Shown in pieces: positions 44,107-52,908 of a stretch of DNA of 64,000 nucleotides; position 1 is the first letter of the stretch; each line of letters begins with the position of its first letter. Location of the stretch: positions 2,728,001 through 2,792,000 of the forward strand of contig OY776489.1 of assembly GCA_963675655.1 (NCBI GenBank). Direction: 5' to 3'. The translations under genes were made by a program, and so were the position numbers. Source of the stretch: CAXXOK01 sp963675655 (GTDB lineage: Bacteria > Bacillota > Clostridia > Christensenellales > Aristaeellaceae). The notes beneath the pieces were generated by a model that ran no database searches, was not told where the DNA came from, and saw nothing but the letters and a program-made list of their open reading frames with translations.

Positions 44107-45489
44107 ACGCAGAAATTATTTCGCAAGACCGATACGGATATGACACAGGGAGTGATTTGGCGGCACTTGATGGAATACGCGATCCCCATGGCGATAGGAT
44201 TGTTATTTCAACAGTTGTATAATCTGGTTGACACCATTATTGTCGGCCGCTTTGTAGGGAAAGAAGCGCTGGCGGCTGTAGGCAGCACGGGAAGCATCAT
44301 CAATATGCTGGTCGGTTTTTGTGCAGGGCTTGGCGTTGGGGCAAGCGTGGTTATATCGCAGCGATACGGTGCGCATGACCACCAAAAACTGCGCGACGCC
44401 GTGCATACAACCATTATCGTTGCGCTGGCGTTATGCGTAGTGATGACGTTGCTGGGACTGTTAATTGTGGATACGGCTCTTCGCCTGATGGGTACACCGG
44501 AAGATGTATTCCCTCTTTCCAGTCAATACCTGACAATTTACTTTGCCGGACTATCGGGCGTGCTTTTATATAACTTGGGCGCCAGCGTATTGCAAGCGGT
44601 TGGGGATACGCGCAGGCCGTTATATTTTTTATGTATATCAGCCATCACCAATACGGTTTTGGACTTAATTTTTATCGTACTCTTCCAAATGGGCGTTGCC
44701 GGAGCGGCACTGGCTACGATCATAGCGCAGCTCGTTTCGGCTGCTTTGGTGTTGATTTCCCTTACGCAGGAAGACGCGCCCTATGGAATCCGGTGGAAAC
44801 GGATGCGGTTTTCCATGGAGATGTTCAGGCAGATTGTCCGCATTGGTATACCTTCCGCGATTCAACAGGCTGTTACTTCATTTTCAAATGTTTTCGTGCA
44901 AGGATACATCAATGGGTTTGGTTCGGCTTGTATGGCCGGTTGGGCCAGTTACAGTAAGCTGGATGGGCTGATACTGATACCGGTACAGAGCATCGGTATG
45001 GCATCTACAACGTTTGTCGGACAAAACTATGGCGCGGGAGATTTGCGCCGCGCCAGACAGGGCGCTAATCAGGCGTTGAAGATGTCGCTTATCATTACTG
45101 CGATATTGAGCATCATCGTAATGAGCTTTTCCCGGACATTACTGACAATGTTTACGCAGGAAGAGGATGTGCTGGAATACGGCCGCAGGTTTATAATGAT
45201 CATTTCTCCATTTTACCTTTTGTTGTGCTTTAACCAGATATTTGCAGGGGCATTACGCGGCATTGGTATAGCGCGGGCACCGGTGATTGTAATGCTTGGT
45301 TCATTTGTTTTCTTTCGGCAACTATATTTATATGTAAACATGCTGCTGGGCAATGCGTTTATACCGGTTGCGTTAGCGTACCCGGTAGGCTGGGGAGTAT
45401 GCAGCCTACTATTAACCATACTCTATATGCGCTCGGAGCTGAACCGGCCCAAAAAACAACAAAACGAAAGCACGCCTCAACCGCAGTAA
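44107..45489 (+). CDS. MATE-family multidrug/Na+ antiporter
   Basis: Twelve-TM efflux pump: MEYAIPMAIGLLFQQLYNLVDTIIVG, AAVGSTGSIINMLVGFCAGLGVGASVVISQ, then a second half with RIGIPSAIQQAVTSFSNVFVQ and VGQNYGAGDLRRA. The start is odd. A strong AAAGGAG (44091-44097) is followed nine bases later by an in-frame ACG (44107), not ATG; the next in-frame ATG (44140) has no ribosome binding site, and GTG 44062 lies before the Shine-Dalgarno. I place the start at the ACG as the best-spaced codon, with low certainty about the start but not the gene. Confidence 0.9.
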   Translation, partial: TQKLFRKTDTDMTQGVIWRHLMEYAIPMAIGLLFQQLYNLVDTIIVGRFVGKEALAAVGSTGSIINMLVGFCAGLGVGASVVISQRYGAHDHQKLRDAVHTTIIVALALCVVMTLLGLLIVDTALRLMGTPEDVFPLSSQYLTIYFAGLSGVLLYNLGASVLQAVGDTRRPLYFLCISAITNTVLDLIFIVLFQMGVAGAALATIIAQLVSAALVLISLTQEDAPYGIRWKRMRFSMEMFRQIVRIGIPSAIQQAVTSFSNVFVQGYINGFGSACMAGWASYSKLDGLILIPVQSIGMASTTFVGQNYGAGDLRRARQGANQALKMSLIITAILSIIVMSFSRTLLTMFTQEEDVLEYGRRFIMIISPFYLLLCFNQIFAGALRGIGIARAPVIVMLGSFVFFRQLYLYVNMLLGNAFIPVALAYPVGWGVCSLLLTILYMRSELNRPKKQQNESTPQPQ

Positions 45490-45510
45490 ACGGAGGAGAC
45501 GTGCTTTTAT
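45467..45510. terminator. Terminator shared by the converging MATE and proA genes
   Basis: AAAGCACG (45467-45474) pairs with CGTGCTTT (45500-45507), with an inner CCTC/GAGG. The left arm lies inside the end of the MATE gene. Confidence 0.7.
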
Positions 45511-45528
45511 ACTAGATAAAGATTGTGA

Positions 45529-46827
45529 TTATTCGTTGCCATCCAGTTTTTTGTGGACGAGCTTGAATTTGCCCGCGTTCAGATCCGACATGGTGTGGCC
45601 GTGCCCGTACAGCTTATATTTATAAGTGCAAAGACCTTCCAGCCCCATGGGGCCGCGGGCATGGATTTTTCCGGTGGCGATGCCGACTTCGGCGCCAAAA
45701 CCAAACATGAATCCATCTGAAAAGCGAGTGGAACAGTTGGCGAATACATCTGCGCTGTCCACCAATGTCATAAAGGTTTCGATGGCCGCAGTATCCTTAG
45801 ACAGGATGCTATCGGTATGCCGGGAACCGTAGGTATTGATATGGTCAATAGCAGCTTCCAAGTCCTTCACGACTTTAATAGAAATAATAGCGTCCAGATA
45901 TTCCGTGTGCCAGTCTTCCTCAGTTGCGGGATCACAGGAGATGATTTTCTGTGTACGCTCATCTCCACGTAAGGTAATGCCTTTTGCACGCAAACCCTCG
46001 GCCACTTTCGGCAGGAAACTATCAGCAATTGCCTGGTGTACCAGTAAAGTTTCAGCCGCGTTGCATACGGATAGGTTTTGCGCCTTGCTGTCAACCGCAA
46101 TAGCTACAGCCTGCGCTTCATCCACGTGCTGATCGACATAAACATGGCAGATGCCTTCGGAGTGTCCCAGTACCGGTATAGCGCTGTTTTGCATGATGTG
46201 GTGAACAAATGCGTTGCTGCCGCGGGGAATAATGAGGTCGATACAATCATCCTGCTTAAGCATCTCGTCTACATCCTGCCGTGAATGCAGCAAATGGCTC
46301 CAGCCTTCCGGCAAACCGGCTTTACGAGAGCCTTCCAAAATGGCTTCCTGCAAAGCTTCGTTAGTCTCCATAGCTTCACGCCCGCCCTTAAGCAGTACGG
46401 CGTTTCCGCTTTTTAAACACAACGAGCTAATTTGTACCAATGCATCGGGCCGGCTTTCAAAAATAATACCGATTACGCCGATGGGGCAGGATACGCGGTA
46501 TAATTTCAGCCCGTCAGCCAGTTCGTTGGCATACTGCACATGTCCAAGAGGATCGGGCAACTGCGCCAATGCCTGTAAACCTTCTATTACACGTTCCGCT
46601 TTCTCCTGCCCAAAATGCAGACGTTTAATCAGTGGAGCACTCAGGCTTTCGGCAGTTGCTTTTGCAACATCCCGTTGGTTGGCGGAAAAAATAGCGGGCA
46701 GATGCCGCCGAATGGCTTCCCCGATGGATAATAATGCTTGATTTCGCTGCTCAATGGATGCGGCACTGAGGGCTAGGCTCGCTTTGCGTGCCTCGGATGC
46801 TTTAGCGCGAATGGAATCGGCGGGCAT
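45529..46827 (-). CDS. proA: Gamma-glutamyl phosphate reductase
   Basis: Second step of proline synthesis: reduces gamma-glutamyl phosphate to glutamate semialdehyde with NADPH. 432 residues. PIGVIGIIFESRPDALVQISSLCLKSGNAVLLKGG, the catalytic cysteine in LSVCNAAETLLVH, STRFSDGFMFGFGAEVGIATGKIHARGPMGLEGL near the C-terminus. proB is not adjacent in this window. Confidence 0.96.
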   Translation of the reverse strand: MPADSIRAKASEARKASLALSAASIEQRNQALLSIGEAIRRHLPAIFSANQRDVAKATAESLSAPLIKRLHFGQEKAERVIEGLQALAQLPDPLGHVQYANELADGLKLYRVSCPIGVIGIIFESRPDALVQISSLCLKSGNAVLLKGGREAMETNEALQEAILEGSRKAGLPEGWSHLLHSRQDVDEMLKQDDCIDLIIPRGSNAFVHHIMQNSAIPVLGHSEGICHVYVDQHVDEAQAVAIAVDSKAQNLSVCNAAETLLVHQAIADSFLPKVAEGLRAKGITLRGDERTQKIISCDPATEEDWHTEYLDAIISIKVVKDLEAAIDHINTYGSRHTDSILSKDTAAIETFMTLVDSADVFANCSTRFSDGFMFGFGAEVGIATGKIHARGPMGLEGLCTYKYKLYGHGHTMSDLNAGKFKLVHKKLDGNE

Positions 46828-46880
46828 GTGAATCCCCCTTCATTACTGTGATGCCTCATTATAAAGCACTTTCTTTCTCT

Positions 46881-46908
46881 TTGCAACCGAGTATAAATAT
46901 GGTATAAT
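46881..46908 (+). promoter_or_regulatory. Promoter of smpB-ssrA
   Basis: TTGCAA (46881-46886), 16 bp, TATAAT (46903-46908). Only 11 bp separate smpB from ssrA, so this promoter may drive both. Confidence 0.65.
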
Positions 46909-46960
46909 AAATTGCGCGCATCCTGCGGATGCGCGTGTTGAACGCTAAGGAGGGGGCAAC

Positions 46961-47431
46961 GTGCCGCGCCAGCAAGGCATTAAAATTGTCGCGCAGAATA
47001 AAAAAGCCTACCATGAGTATTTCGTGGAGGAATCCTACGAGTGCGGCATCAGTTTGCTGGGCACCGAGGTAAAAAGCATTCGCGCAGGCCGTGTAAACCT
47101 GAAAGAAAGCTTTGCCATGGTACGCGGCAACGAAATCTTTATTGAAGGAATGCACATAAGTCCCTATGAGCAAGGAAATCTATTTAACCATGATCCATTG
47201 CGGGCAAAAAAGCTACTGCTACACAAGAACGAAATTCGCAAGTTAGCAGGATTAGTCAGCAGGCAAGGCTTTGCACTGATTCCACTCAAAATTTATCTGA
47301 AAAATGGGAGAATGAAAGTGGAATTAGGTGTATGCAAAGGAAAGCAGTTGCATGATAAGCGCAACACGGCAGCAGAACGCGATGCGAAACGGGAAATGGA
47401 ACGAGCTTTTAACCGCAAGCGGGACGAGTAG
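46961..47431 (+). CDS. smpB: SsrA-binding protein SmpB
   Basis: Binds tmRNA and carries it to stalled ribosomes. 156 residues with KIVAQNKKAYHEYFVEESYECGISLLGTEVKSIRAGRVNL, the RNA-contact block EGMHISPYEQGN, HDPLRAKKLLLHKNEI and the basic tail KREMERAFNRKRDE. GTG start with AAGGAGGGG ahead. It lies directly in front of ssrA. Confidence 0.97.
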   Translation: MPRQQGIKIVAQNKKAYHEYFVEESYECGISLLGTEVKSIRAGRVNLKESFAMVRGNEIFIEGMHISPYEQGNLFNHDPLRAKKLLLHKNEIRKLAGLVSRQGFALIPLKIYLKNGRMKVELGVCKGKQLHDKRNTAAERDAKREMERAFNRKRDE

Positions 47432-47442
47432 CTTAAACACAT

Positions 47443-47788
47443 GGGGGTGTACCGGTTTCGACGGGAGTTGATGAAGGCCGGGTAAGCGAGCCGCGGCCCC
47501 TGTACCGCGCAACAACGGGGAAAAACAATAACTGACACTAACGATTTAGCGTTCGCGGCGTAATGCCGCACGTCGAACCGAACTGCCCACGGATTCGGAG
47601 CTCGGCGTCATTAACGTGGGGAACGAGCCTGCCAAAGCTTTGAGGTAAAGCCCGTAATATGAAGCTACCGTAAGCGCAAGCCTGTCAAGAGGCGTGCGCC
47701 GAGGGGAATCCTAAATTCTTGACTGCGCTCGGAGAAGACTCGATCGGCATGCTTTCGGACAGGGGTTCAACTCCCCTCACCTCCACCA
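47443..47788 (+). ncRNA. ssrA: Transfer-messenger RNA (tmRNA)
   Basis: The tRNA-like ends GGGGGTG (47443-47449) and CACCTCC-A-CCA (47778-47788) pair over 7 bp; the T-arm holds GGGGTTCAACTCCCC. The mRNA part resumes at GGA (47519-47521) and encodes the tag GKTITDTNDLAFAA before TAA (47561-47563), closely like known Firmicute tags ending in LALAA/VALAA. The 5' signature CCGGTTTCGACGGG is present. The 3' end is followed by an integrase gene, so it is the likely attachment site of the element downstream. Confidence 0.95.
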
Positions 47789-47791
47789 CGA

Positions 47792-47827
47792 AAAAGCACT
47801 GTATCTACAAGATATGGTGCTTTTATC
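47792..47827 (+). terminator. Terminator of ssrA
   Basis: AAAAGCAC (47792-47799) pairs with GTGCTTTT (47817-47824), with inner TATCT/AGATA. It lies three bases beyond the tmRNA CCA, probably inside the integrated element. Confidence 0.75.
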
Positions 47828-47876
47828 TATATGACAACGCTGTATATAGTATACATATCAAGACCAATTTCTATGG

Positions 47877-47960
47877 GTAGAAATGGTTGTAGAAATAGTC
47901 AGAAGAATATGGTATAATATGGTCGTGGGTAGAAACGCCCATAGAGCAGGAGGGTAGAAA
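47877..47960 (+). repeat. Four GTAGAAA direct repeats ahead of the integrase (arm-site candidates)
   Basis: GTAGAAA occurs at 47877-47883, 47889-47895, 47929-47935 and 47954-47960; three copies are preceded by GG. The first pair (5 bp apart) has a near twin in inverted orientation at 59323-59340. The last copy overlaps the integrase ribosome binding site. A TATAAT at 47913-47918 may be the -10 of the integrase promoter. Confidence 0.55.
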
Positions 47961-47962
47961 AA

Positions 47963-49150
47963 ATGGCTAAGCAGAAAACAGAAAGCAAAGGGAATCGCGT
48001 TGTGGTTGAGGGATTGAAAAACATAGCATACGACAAGGCGAAGAAGAAATTCTATGCTACCTTCTATTATGGGAAGGATGAAAACGGCAAAGCCACAAAG
48101 AAGGTAGTGCCATTTAATACCAAAGATGAAGCTGTAATTGCTTTAAAAGTTTTTGAGGGCAATCGTGCAAAAGGTGAAGTTGTGCTACCTGTAACCGATA
48201 CACTAGCATCATGGCTTACTTACTGGCTGGAAGAGATAGTTAAGCCGAACAGAGAAGCAACCACGGCTTACGGCTACGAGGGAATTATCAAAAGATATAT
48301 TATCCCGAACCTTGGTGATATCAAACTGCAAAAACTAAATCCTGAAATGATAACCAGATATTATAATAAGATGATTCGTGAAAAGAATCTTTCCAGTAAT
48401 ACAGTTCATAAGCATCACGATTTGTTGAAGTGTGCTTTGAGGGTTGCGGTTAATCAAGATAAAATTCTTCGCAATCCAGTAGATAGAGTTGAACCGCCAG
48501 CTATTGTAGAGAATGAAAAACGTTTCTACAATCAAGAGCAGTTAGCGGCGCTTATGGATGCTGCCGCTGGTCACAGGTTAGAAATTGTGATTCTTCTTGC
48601 TGGATATTGTGGCTTGCGCAGAGAAGAAATTGTTGGTTTGAAATGGGATAACGTTGATCTGGATAAGCGAATACTATCCATAGCAGAAGTGCGCACATCC
48701 GCAGGCAACAAAATTATCACAAAGCGTCCAAAAACAAAAACAAGTTTACGAACCGAGCATATTTGCGATGATCTGTTTGAAGTACTCAAACGGTTGAAAA
48801 AAGAGTACTTAGAGAACAAGCTGTTCTTTGGGAATACCTTTGAAGATAGTGGGCTAATTGTTACTTTCCCAGATGGCAAACCTTACCGCCCTAATTACAT
48901 TAGCGAATTAGTTACCAAGTTCATCATAAAAAATGGGTTCCCTCCGCTTCATCTTCATGAACTACGTCACACATTTGCATCTATTGCTAATGATCTCGGG
49001 ATTCCATTATATAATATTGGTCGTGTGCTTGGTCACGCATCTACTAGCGTAACTTCAAAAGTTTATACGCACTTGATTGATACCGATCATGAAAGTACAA
49101 TGACTACCGTTAGTGATAGCATCAGTAAATTTAGAAAGACAGCAAAGTGA
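47963..49150 (+). CDS. int: Tyrosine site-specific integrase
   Basis: Phage-type recombinase of 395 residues. N-terminal arm-binding domain (IAYDKAKKKFYATFYYGKDENG, about 20-70), core-binding SAM-like domain (about 75-170) and catalytic domain. The catalytic residues can be placed: Arg219 (GYCGLRREEIVGLKW), His332 and Arg335 (HLHELRHTFASI), His358 (LGHASTSVT) and Tyr368 (KVYTHLID). All are intact, so it is probably active. It stands first in the element, next to the ssrA attachment site, with AGGAGGG ahead of its ATG. Confidence 0.95.
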   Translation: MAKQKTESKGNRVVVEGLKNIAYDKAKKKFYATFYYGKDENGKATKKVVPFNTKDEAVIALKVFEGNRAKGEVVLPVTDTLASWLTYWLEEIVKPNREATTAYGYEGIIKRYIIPNLGDIKLQKLNPEMITRYYNKMIREKNLSSNTVHKHHDLLKCALRVAVNQDKILRNPVDRVEPPAIVENEKRFYNQEQLAALMDAAAGHRLEIVILLAGYCGLRREEIVGLKWDNVDLDKRILSIAEVRTSAGNKIITKRPKTKTSLRTEHICDDLFEVLKRLKKEYLENKLFFGNTFEDSGLIVTFPDGKPYRPNYISELVTKFIIKNGFPPLHLHELRHTFASIANDLGIPLYNIGRVLGHASTSVTSKVYTHLIDTDHESTMTTVSDSISKFRKTAK

Positions 49151-49208
49151 GTTGACTTTTGCTCTATTTATACTTCTTCTTGTTGTCAGAATAGAATCTG
49201 CTAGCGGG

Positions 49209-51104
49209 TTAGAAAACCAAGCAAACCGTTGATGTATCTTGGATTCACGGCTTTGCGTTATTTGTACATTATTGATTAGGATAAGTAATAGAGAATCTTG
49301 TCCACAGTTAGAAAACACAGCAAACCGTTGATGTATAAGGGCTTCACAGCTTTGCGTGTTTTATGTATTTGTGGATAGAGAAGGTAAAAATGAAATGTAA
49401 TCAGTTAGGAAATCCAGCAAACCGTTTTTGTATAAGGGCTGCATGATTTTGCGTGTTTTGTGTATTTGTGGTAAGGATAAGTAAGAAGGACGCCTTACGG
49501 AGCATTCTACACTTCATGAATGATTCGCTCTGTGGACACTTAGAAAATCTTGCAAACCCTTTATTTGAAATGCTTCACGACTTTGCATGTTTTGTGTATT
49601 TGTGGATAGAGAAGTTGAAATATATGACTTTACCATTTAGAAAACCCTGCAAACCGTTAATGTGTAAGGGCTGCATGACTTAGCGATATTTGTACATTAT
49701 TGATAAGGAAATTGAAAGATTATAACTATTAAATTTCAAACAGACAATCGTTTTGTGAAAAATGTTGGAAAGAAAAAGAGAAGGAAATAAAAAGAAATTG
49801 TTGGAACAACAATAAAGGAAAATATAGAAATACTGCTAGAAGTTTAGAAAATCCAGCAAACCGTTGATTTATAATGGCTGCATAATTATGCGTTATTTGT
49901 ACATTATTGATAAGGAAGTTACGTGTGAAAAATTGCATATATGAGATTAGTAAGAAGCGTATATGAAAAACGGGAGCATGTAATCAGTTAGAAAATCTAG
50001 CAAACCGTTGATATGCAATGGCTGCATGATTCTGCGTTATTTGTATATTATTGATAAGGATAAAAATTAAGACAGTTTAGAAAACGCAGCAAACCGTTGA
50101 TATATAAGGGATGCGTAAGTTTGCATGTTTTGTGTATTTGTGGATAGAGAAGTTGAAATAAATGACTATCCGTGTTTAGAAAATCTAGCAAACCCCTTAT
50201 TTGAAATGGCTTCACGACTTTGCATGTTTTGTGTATTTGTGGATAGAGAAGTTGAAATATATGACTTTACCATTTAGAAAACCCTGCAAACCGTTAATGT
50301 GTAAGGGCTGCATGACTTAGCGTTATTTGTACATTATTGATAAGGAAATTGAAAGATTATAACTATTAAATTTCAAACAGACAATCGTTTTGTGAAAAAT
50401 GTTGGGAAGAAGTAAATCGAGAACAGACAAGAAGTCGCGTTGAGAAATTTAGGAATAAATGTAACGGTTTAGAAAATCCAGCAAACCGTTGATTTATAAT
50501 GGCTGCATAATTATGCGTTATTTGTACATTATTGATAAGGAAGTTACGTGTGAAAAATTGCATATATGAGATTAGTAAGAAGCGTATATGAAAAACGGGA
50601 GCATGTAATCAGTTAGAAAATCTAGCAAACCGTTGATATGCAATGGCTGCATGATTCTGCGTTATTTGTATATTATTGATAAGGATAAAAATTAAGACAG
50701 TTTAGAAAACGCAGCAAACCGTTGATATATAAGGGATGCGTAAGTTTGCATGTTTTGTGTATTTGTGGATAGAGAAGTTGAAATAAATGACTATCCGTGT
50801 TTAGAAAATCTAGCAAACCCCTTATTTGAAATGGCTTCACAGCTTCGCGTTATTTGTACATTATTGATATGGGAAAGTATCACAAATTCTTATCGAGTAT
50901 TCCACGCCACAGAGGTGATCGACTATGTAACGGTTTAAGAAATTCAGAAAACCGTTGATGTATCTTGGATTCACGGCTTTGCGTGTTTTGTGTATTAATG
51001 GTAAGGGATAGTGTAGTAAATTTTCCGTGTTTAGAAAACACCATAAGTCCTTGATGTATAAGGGCTACATGATTCTGCGTGTTTTGTGTGTTTGTGGTAA
51101 GAGA
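49209..51104. repeat. Array of 16 imperfect ~75 bp direct repeats with a 7-7-7 bp dyad
   Basis: Units begin (GTT)TAGAAAA at 49209, 49307, 49404, 49540, 49634, 49842, 49987, 50075, 50174, 50273, 50467, 50612, 50700, 50799, 50933 and 51029. A unit reads TTAGAAAA-yC-AGCAAACC, then GTTGATGTATAAGGGCT, then GCATGATTTTGCG and an AT-rich end. The middle is a dyad AACCGTT-GATGTAT-AAGGGCT. The ends fall in two classes, TGTTTTGTGTATTTGTGG and TTATTTGTACATTATTGAT. GCAAA and TTTGC bracket the dyad in most units. Spacing is 88-208 bp and the intervals hold no genes. Codon frames within the units are short and unconvincing on both strands. Confidence 0.85.
49540..50872. repeat. Tandem duplication of about 630 bp inside the array
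   Basis: Units 4-9 (from 49540) and 9-14 (from 50174) are near-identical blocks. The offset is 636 bp in the first part and 625 bp after the one spacer that differs (around 49760-49840 against 50400-50466). Elsewhere the copies agree almost base for base, including the spacers, which shows a recent duplication. Confidence 0.85.
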
Positions 51105-51124
51105 ATGATTATTATCGGAGGTTC

Positions 51125-51197
51125 GTTTCAGTTTGTAGTATATTGCTGCAAATTGAAACGTGCCCCCGTTGGCACGCGATGCTTTTGCCATAAGCAT
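51125..51197. other. Three consecutive hairpins between the array and the scaffold gene
   Basis: GTTTCAGTTTG with CAAATTGAAAC (51125-51135, 51149-51159, one mismatch), CGTGCC with GGCACG (51159-51176) and ATGCTT with AAGCAT (51179-51197). No gene covers them convincingly; 51105-51425 is otherwise non-coding. It could be a structured leader RNA. Confidence 0.45.
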
Positions 51198-51425
51198 GGT
51201 ATGGGTCTTGCTGCTTCTTCCTTGCAGTTCAAACCTGCATTCCTCCAAGAAAAACAAAGAAGCAGTACTCTTCTCGATTGCTTTAGAAGAATGAATTATC
51301 CAGATAAAGCAATCAAAATTCACGGTTCGCAAATGTAGGTTTCACAACTAACTATCGGGCTTGCCCGCTGTAACTATCATAGGGACATATGGGCAGGAAC
51401 AATAAAATTTAGGAGGTTCAAACAA

Positions 51426-51896
51426 ATGGATGAAATTCAGGAGAAATACTATACCCAAAAAGAAGCGGATGCTCTAATTCAATCAGAGTGCGACAAAGTA
51501 AGGACACAGTATTCAAAGAAGGTTAAAGAACTTGAAGAAGAAATCAAAGGGCTGAAACCAACGGAGAAGAGTGAAGCGGAAATCACACTTGAAAAGCGTA
51601 TTGCAGAAGTAGAAGCACAGGAGCGCAGTTTGGCAGTAAAGGCAAAGCAACTTGACCTAACTTCAAAGCTTACCGCTTTGGGGCTGGATAAGGGGCTTTC
51701 TGATTATCTAAATCCCGAAGCTGATCTTGACCAACTTGCAAACATGTTGCAAAAGCAAACCGCCTTTGTACCAATACAGCATACACCAACACAAGAATTA
51801 TCAAAAAATGAATTTGAAAATCTGACCTATTCCGAAAGAGTGAAATTTAAAGATACTAACCCGTCGCTATTTGAACGACTATTTCAATCAAAATAA
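51426..51896 (+). CDS. Phage scaffolding-type protein (DUF4355-like)
   Basis: 156 residues, highly charged and helical with a long coiled coil (EADALIQSECDKVRTQYSKKVKELEEEIKG and on to about residue 75). Then comes a block LTSKLTALGLDKGLSDYLNPEAD and a C-terminal FENLTYSERVKFKDTNPSLFERLF. This is the build of capsid scaffold proteins that precede the major capsid gene, and here it is followed by one after 18 bp. AGGAGG ahead of its ATG. Confidence 0.8.
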   Translation: MDEIQEKYYTQKEADALIQSECDKVRTQYSKKVKELEEEIKGLKPTEKSEAEITLEKRIAEVEAQERSLAVKAKQLDLTSKLTALGLDKGLSDYLNPEADLDQLANMLQKQTAFVPIQHTPTQELSKNEFENLTYSERVKFKDTNPSLFERLFQSK

Positions 51897-51914
51897 TTAA
51901 GGAGATGTTTTCAC

Positions 51915-52751
51915 ATGGCTTTATTTGTACCAGAGATTTTTTCCAATTCCGTTCTTGTTCCTTTCCGAAAAAACTTAATTTGGGGTAAGTTGGCTACCAA
52001 TGTAACCAATGAAGTTTTTGGAATCCGTGAATATGGTGAAACCATTAACTTCCCCAAATTCACCAGAACTATCACAGCAAAGACAGTCACAAAAGGTACT
52101 GCTTTTGTGCCTGACGATGTGGACATGAGCAATGAATCTGCCACGGTTTTACATATCGCCGCTGGTGGTAAATTCTACAAACGTGATGCACTTTCCAGCC
52201 CAGGAAGTTTTCAAGATATTGTTGTTTCCCAAATCGGTATCGCATTAGCCGAGAATTTTGATATCAACATTGCGGCTGAAGCAATTGGAAATACTACTCT
52301 TGCACAAGCTACGGCAGCAAAAGAAGTTATTACTGCTGCTGAACTAATTAACGGAATTGCAAAGTTTGGCGATCAACTCAAAACTAATACCTTCGCTGGT
52401 ATTGTCGTCAATCCGAAACTTTATCCAACTCTTGTTGCTATGGATGAATTTACTTCCACCAACCTAACATATCAGACAGCCGGAAACGGTATGATGGGCG
52501 ATAACGGACTTATCGGCTATTTTATCGGCATTCCAGTATATCTCACCTCAATTGGAACATACGATACTGTAAACAGCCAGTGCGTGACCACTATTCTCAA
52601 GAAAGATGCTCTGGGCTACATGTTCAAGGAAGATATTACTCTGAATGAAGATTACAACATGAATCTATTCCAGTATAGCTTTGTTGCTGATACCATTCAT
52701 GCAGTGCATACCATGGACGATTACGGCGTTTGCATCCTTAAAAACTCCTAA
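51915..52751 (+). CDS. Major capsid protein
   Basis: 278 residues: MALFVPEIFSNSVLVPFRKN, EYGETINFPKFTRTITAKTV, VDMSNESATVLHIAAGGKFY, DINIAAEAIG, and the C-terminal DALGYMFKEDITLNEDYN with FVADTIHAVHTMDDYGV. The pattern fits N4gp56/P22-coat-like HK97-fold capsid proteins of small siphophages. Directly follows the scaffold gene and has a terminator behind it. It is probably the most expressed gene of the lytic module. Confidence 0.85.
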   Translation: MALFVPEIFSNSVLVPFRKNLIWGKLATNVTNEVFGIREYGETINFPKFTRTITAKTVTKGTAFVPDDVDMSNESATVLHIAAGGKFYKRDALSSPGSFQDIVVSQIGIALAENFDINIAAEAIGNTTLAQATAAKEVITAAELINGIAKFGDQLKTNTFAGIVVNPKLYPTLVAMDEFTSTNLTYQTAGNGMMGDNGLIGYFIGIPVYLTSIGTYDTVNSQCVTTILKKDALGYMFKEDITLNEDYNMNLFQYSFVADTIHAVHTMDDYGVCILKNS

Positions 52752-52794
52752 TTGTGAGGACTAGAAAAGACGATCAACACAATTTGTAATATCT

Positions 52795-52827
52795 GGGCAG
52801 GGGTTTCCGCTCCTGCCCTTCTCTTTA
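52795..52827 (+). terminator. Terminator after the major capsid gene
   Basis: GGGCAGG (52795-52801) pairs with CCTGCCC (52812-52818), then TTCTCTTT. Confidence 0.75.
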
Positions 52828-52908
52828 TTTATAAAAAGCAAACAAGAGTGCTGAAAATCCTTACACTATAAGGGTTTTATTATTTTTACATGAAAGGAGA
52901 TAAGGCAA

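Noticed and set aside
49729..50563. Minus-strand ORFs in the array reading NVQITHNYAAIINQRFAGFS
   Set aside because: The peptide is the repeat unit translated; all three minus frames are open over the unit, there is no ribosome binding site and the frames end in spacers.
49209..51104. CRISPR array
   Set aside because: Units are about 75 bp, imperfect and spaced 88-208 bp, with no cas genes; CRISPR repeats are 21-40 bp, nearly identical and evenly spaced.
49209..51104. Integron-type attC cassette array
   Set aside because: Units lack a clear RYYYAAC/GTTRRRY pair, intervals are too short for gene cassettes and the integrase lacks an obvious integron-specific insert. A distinct recombination array is kept as a hypothesis instead.
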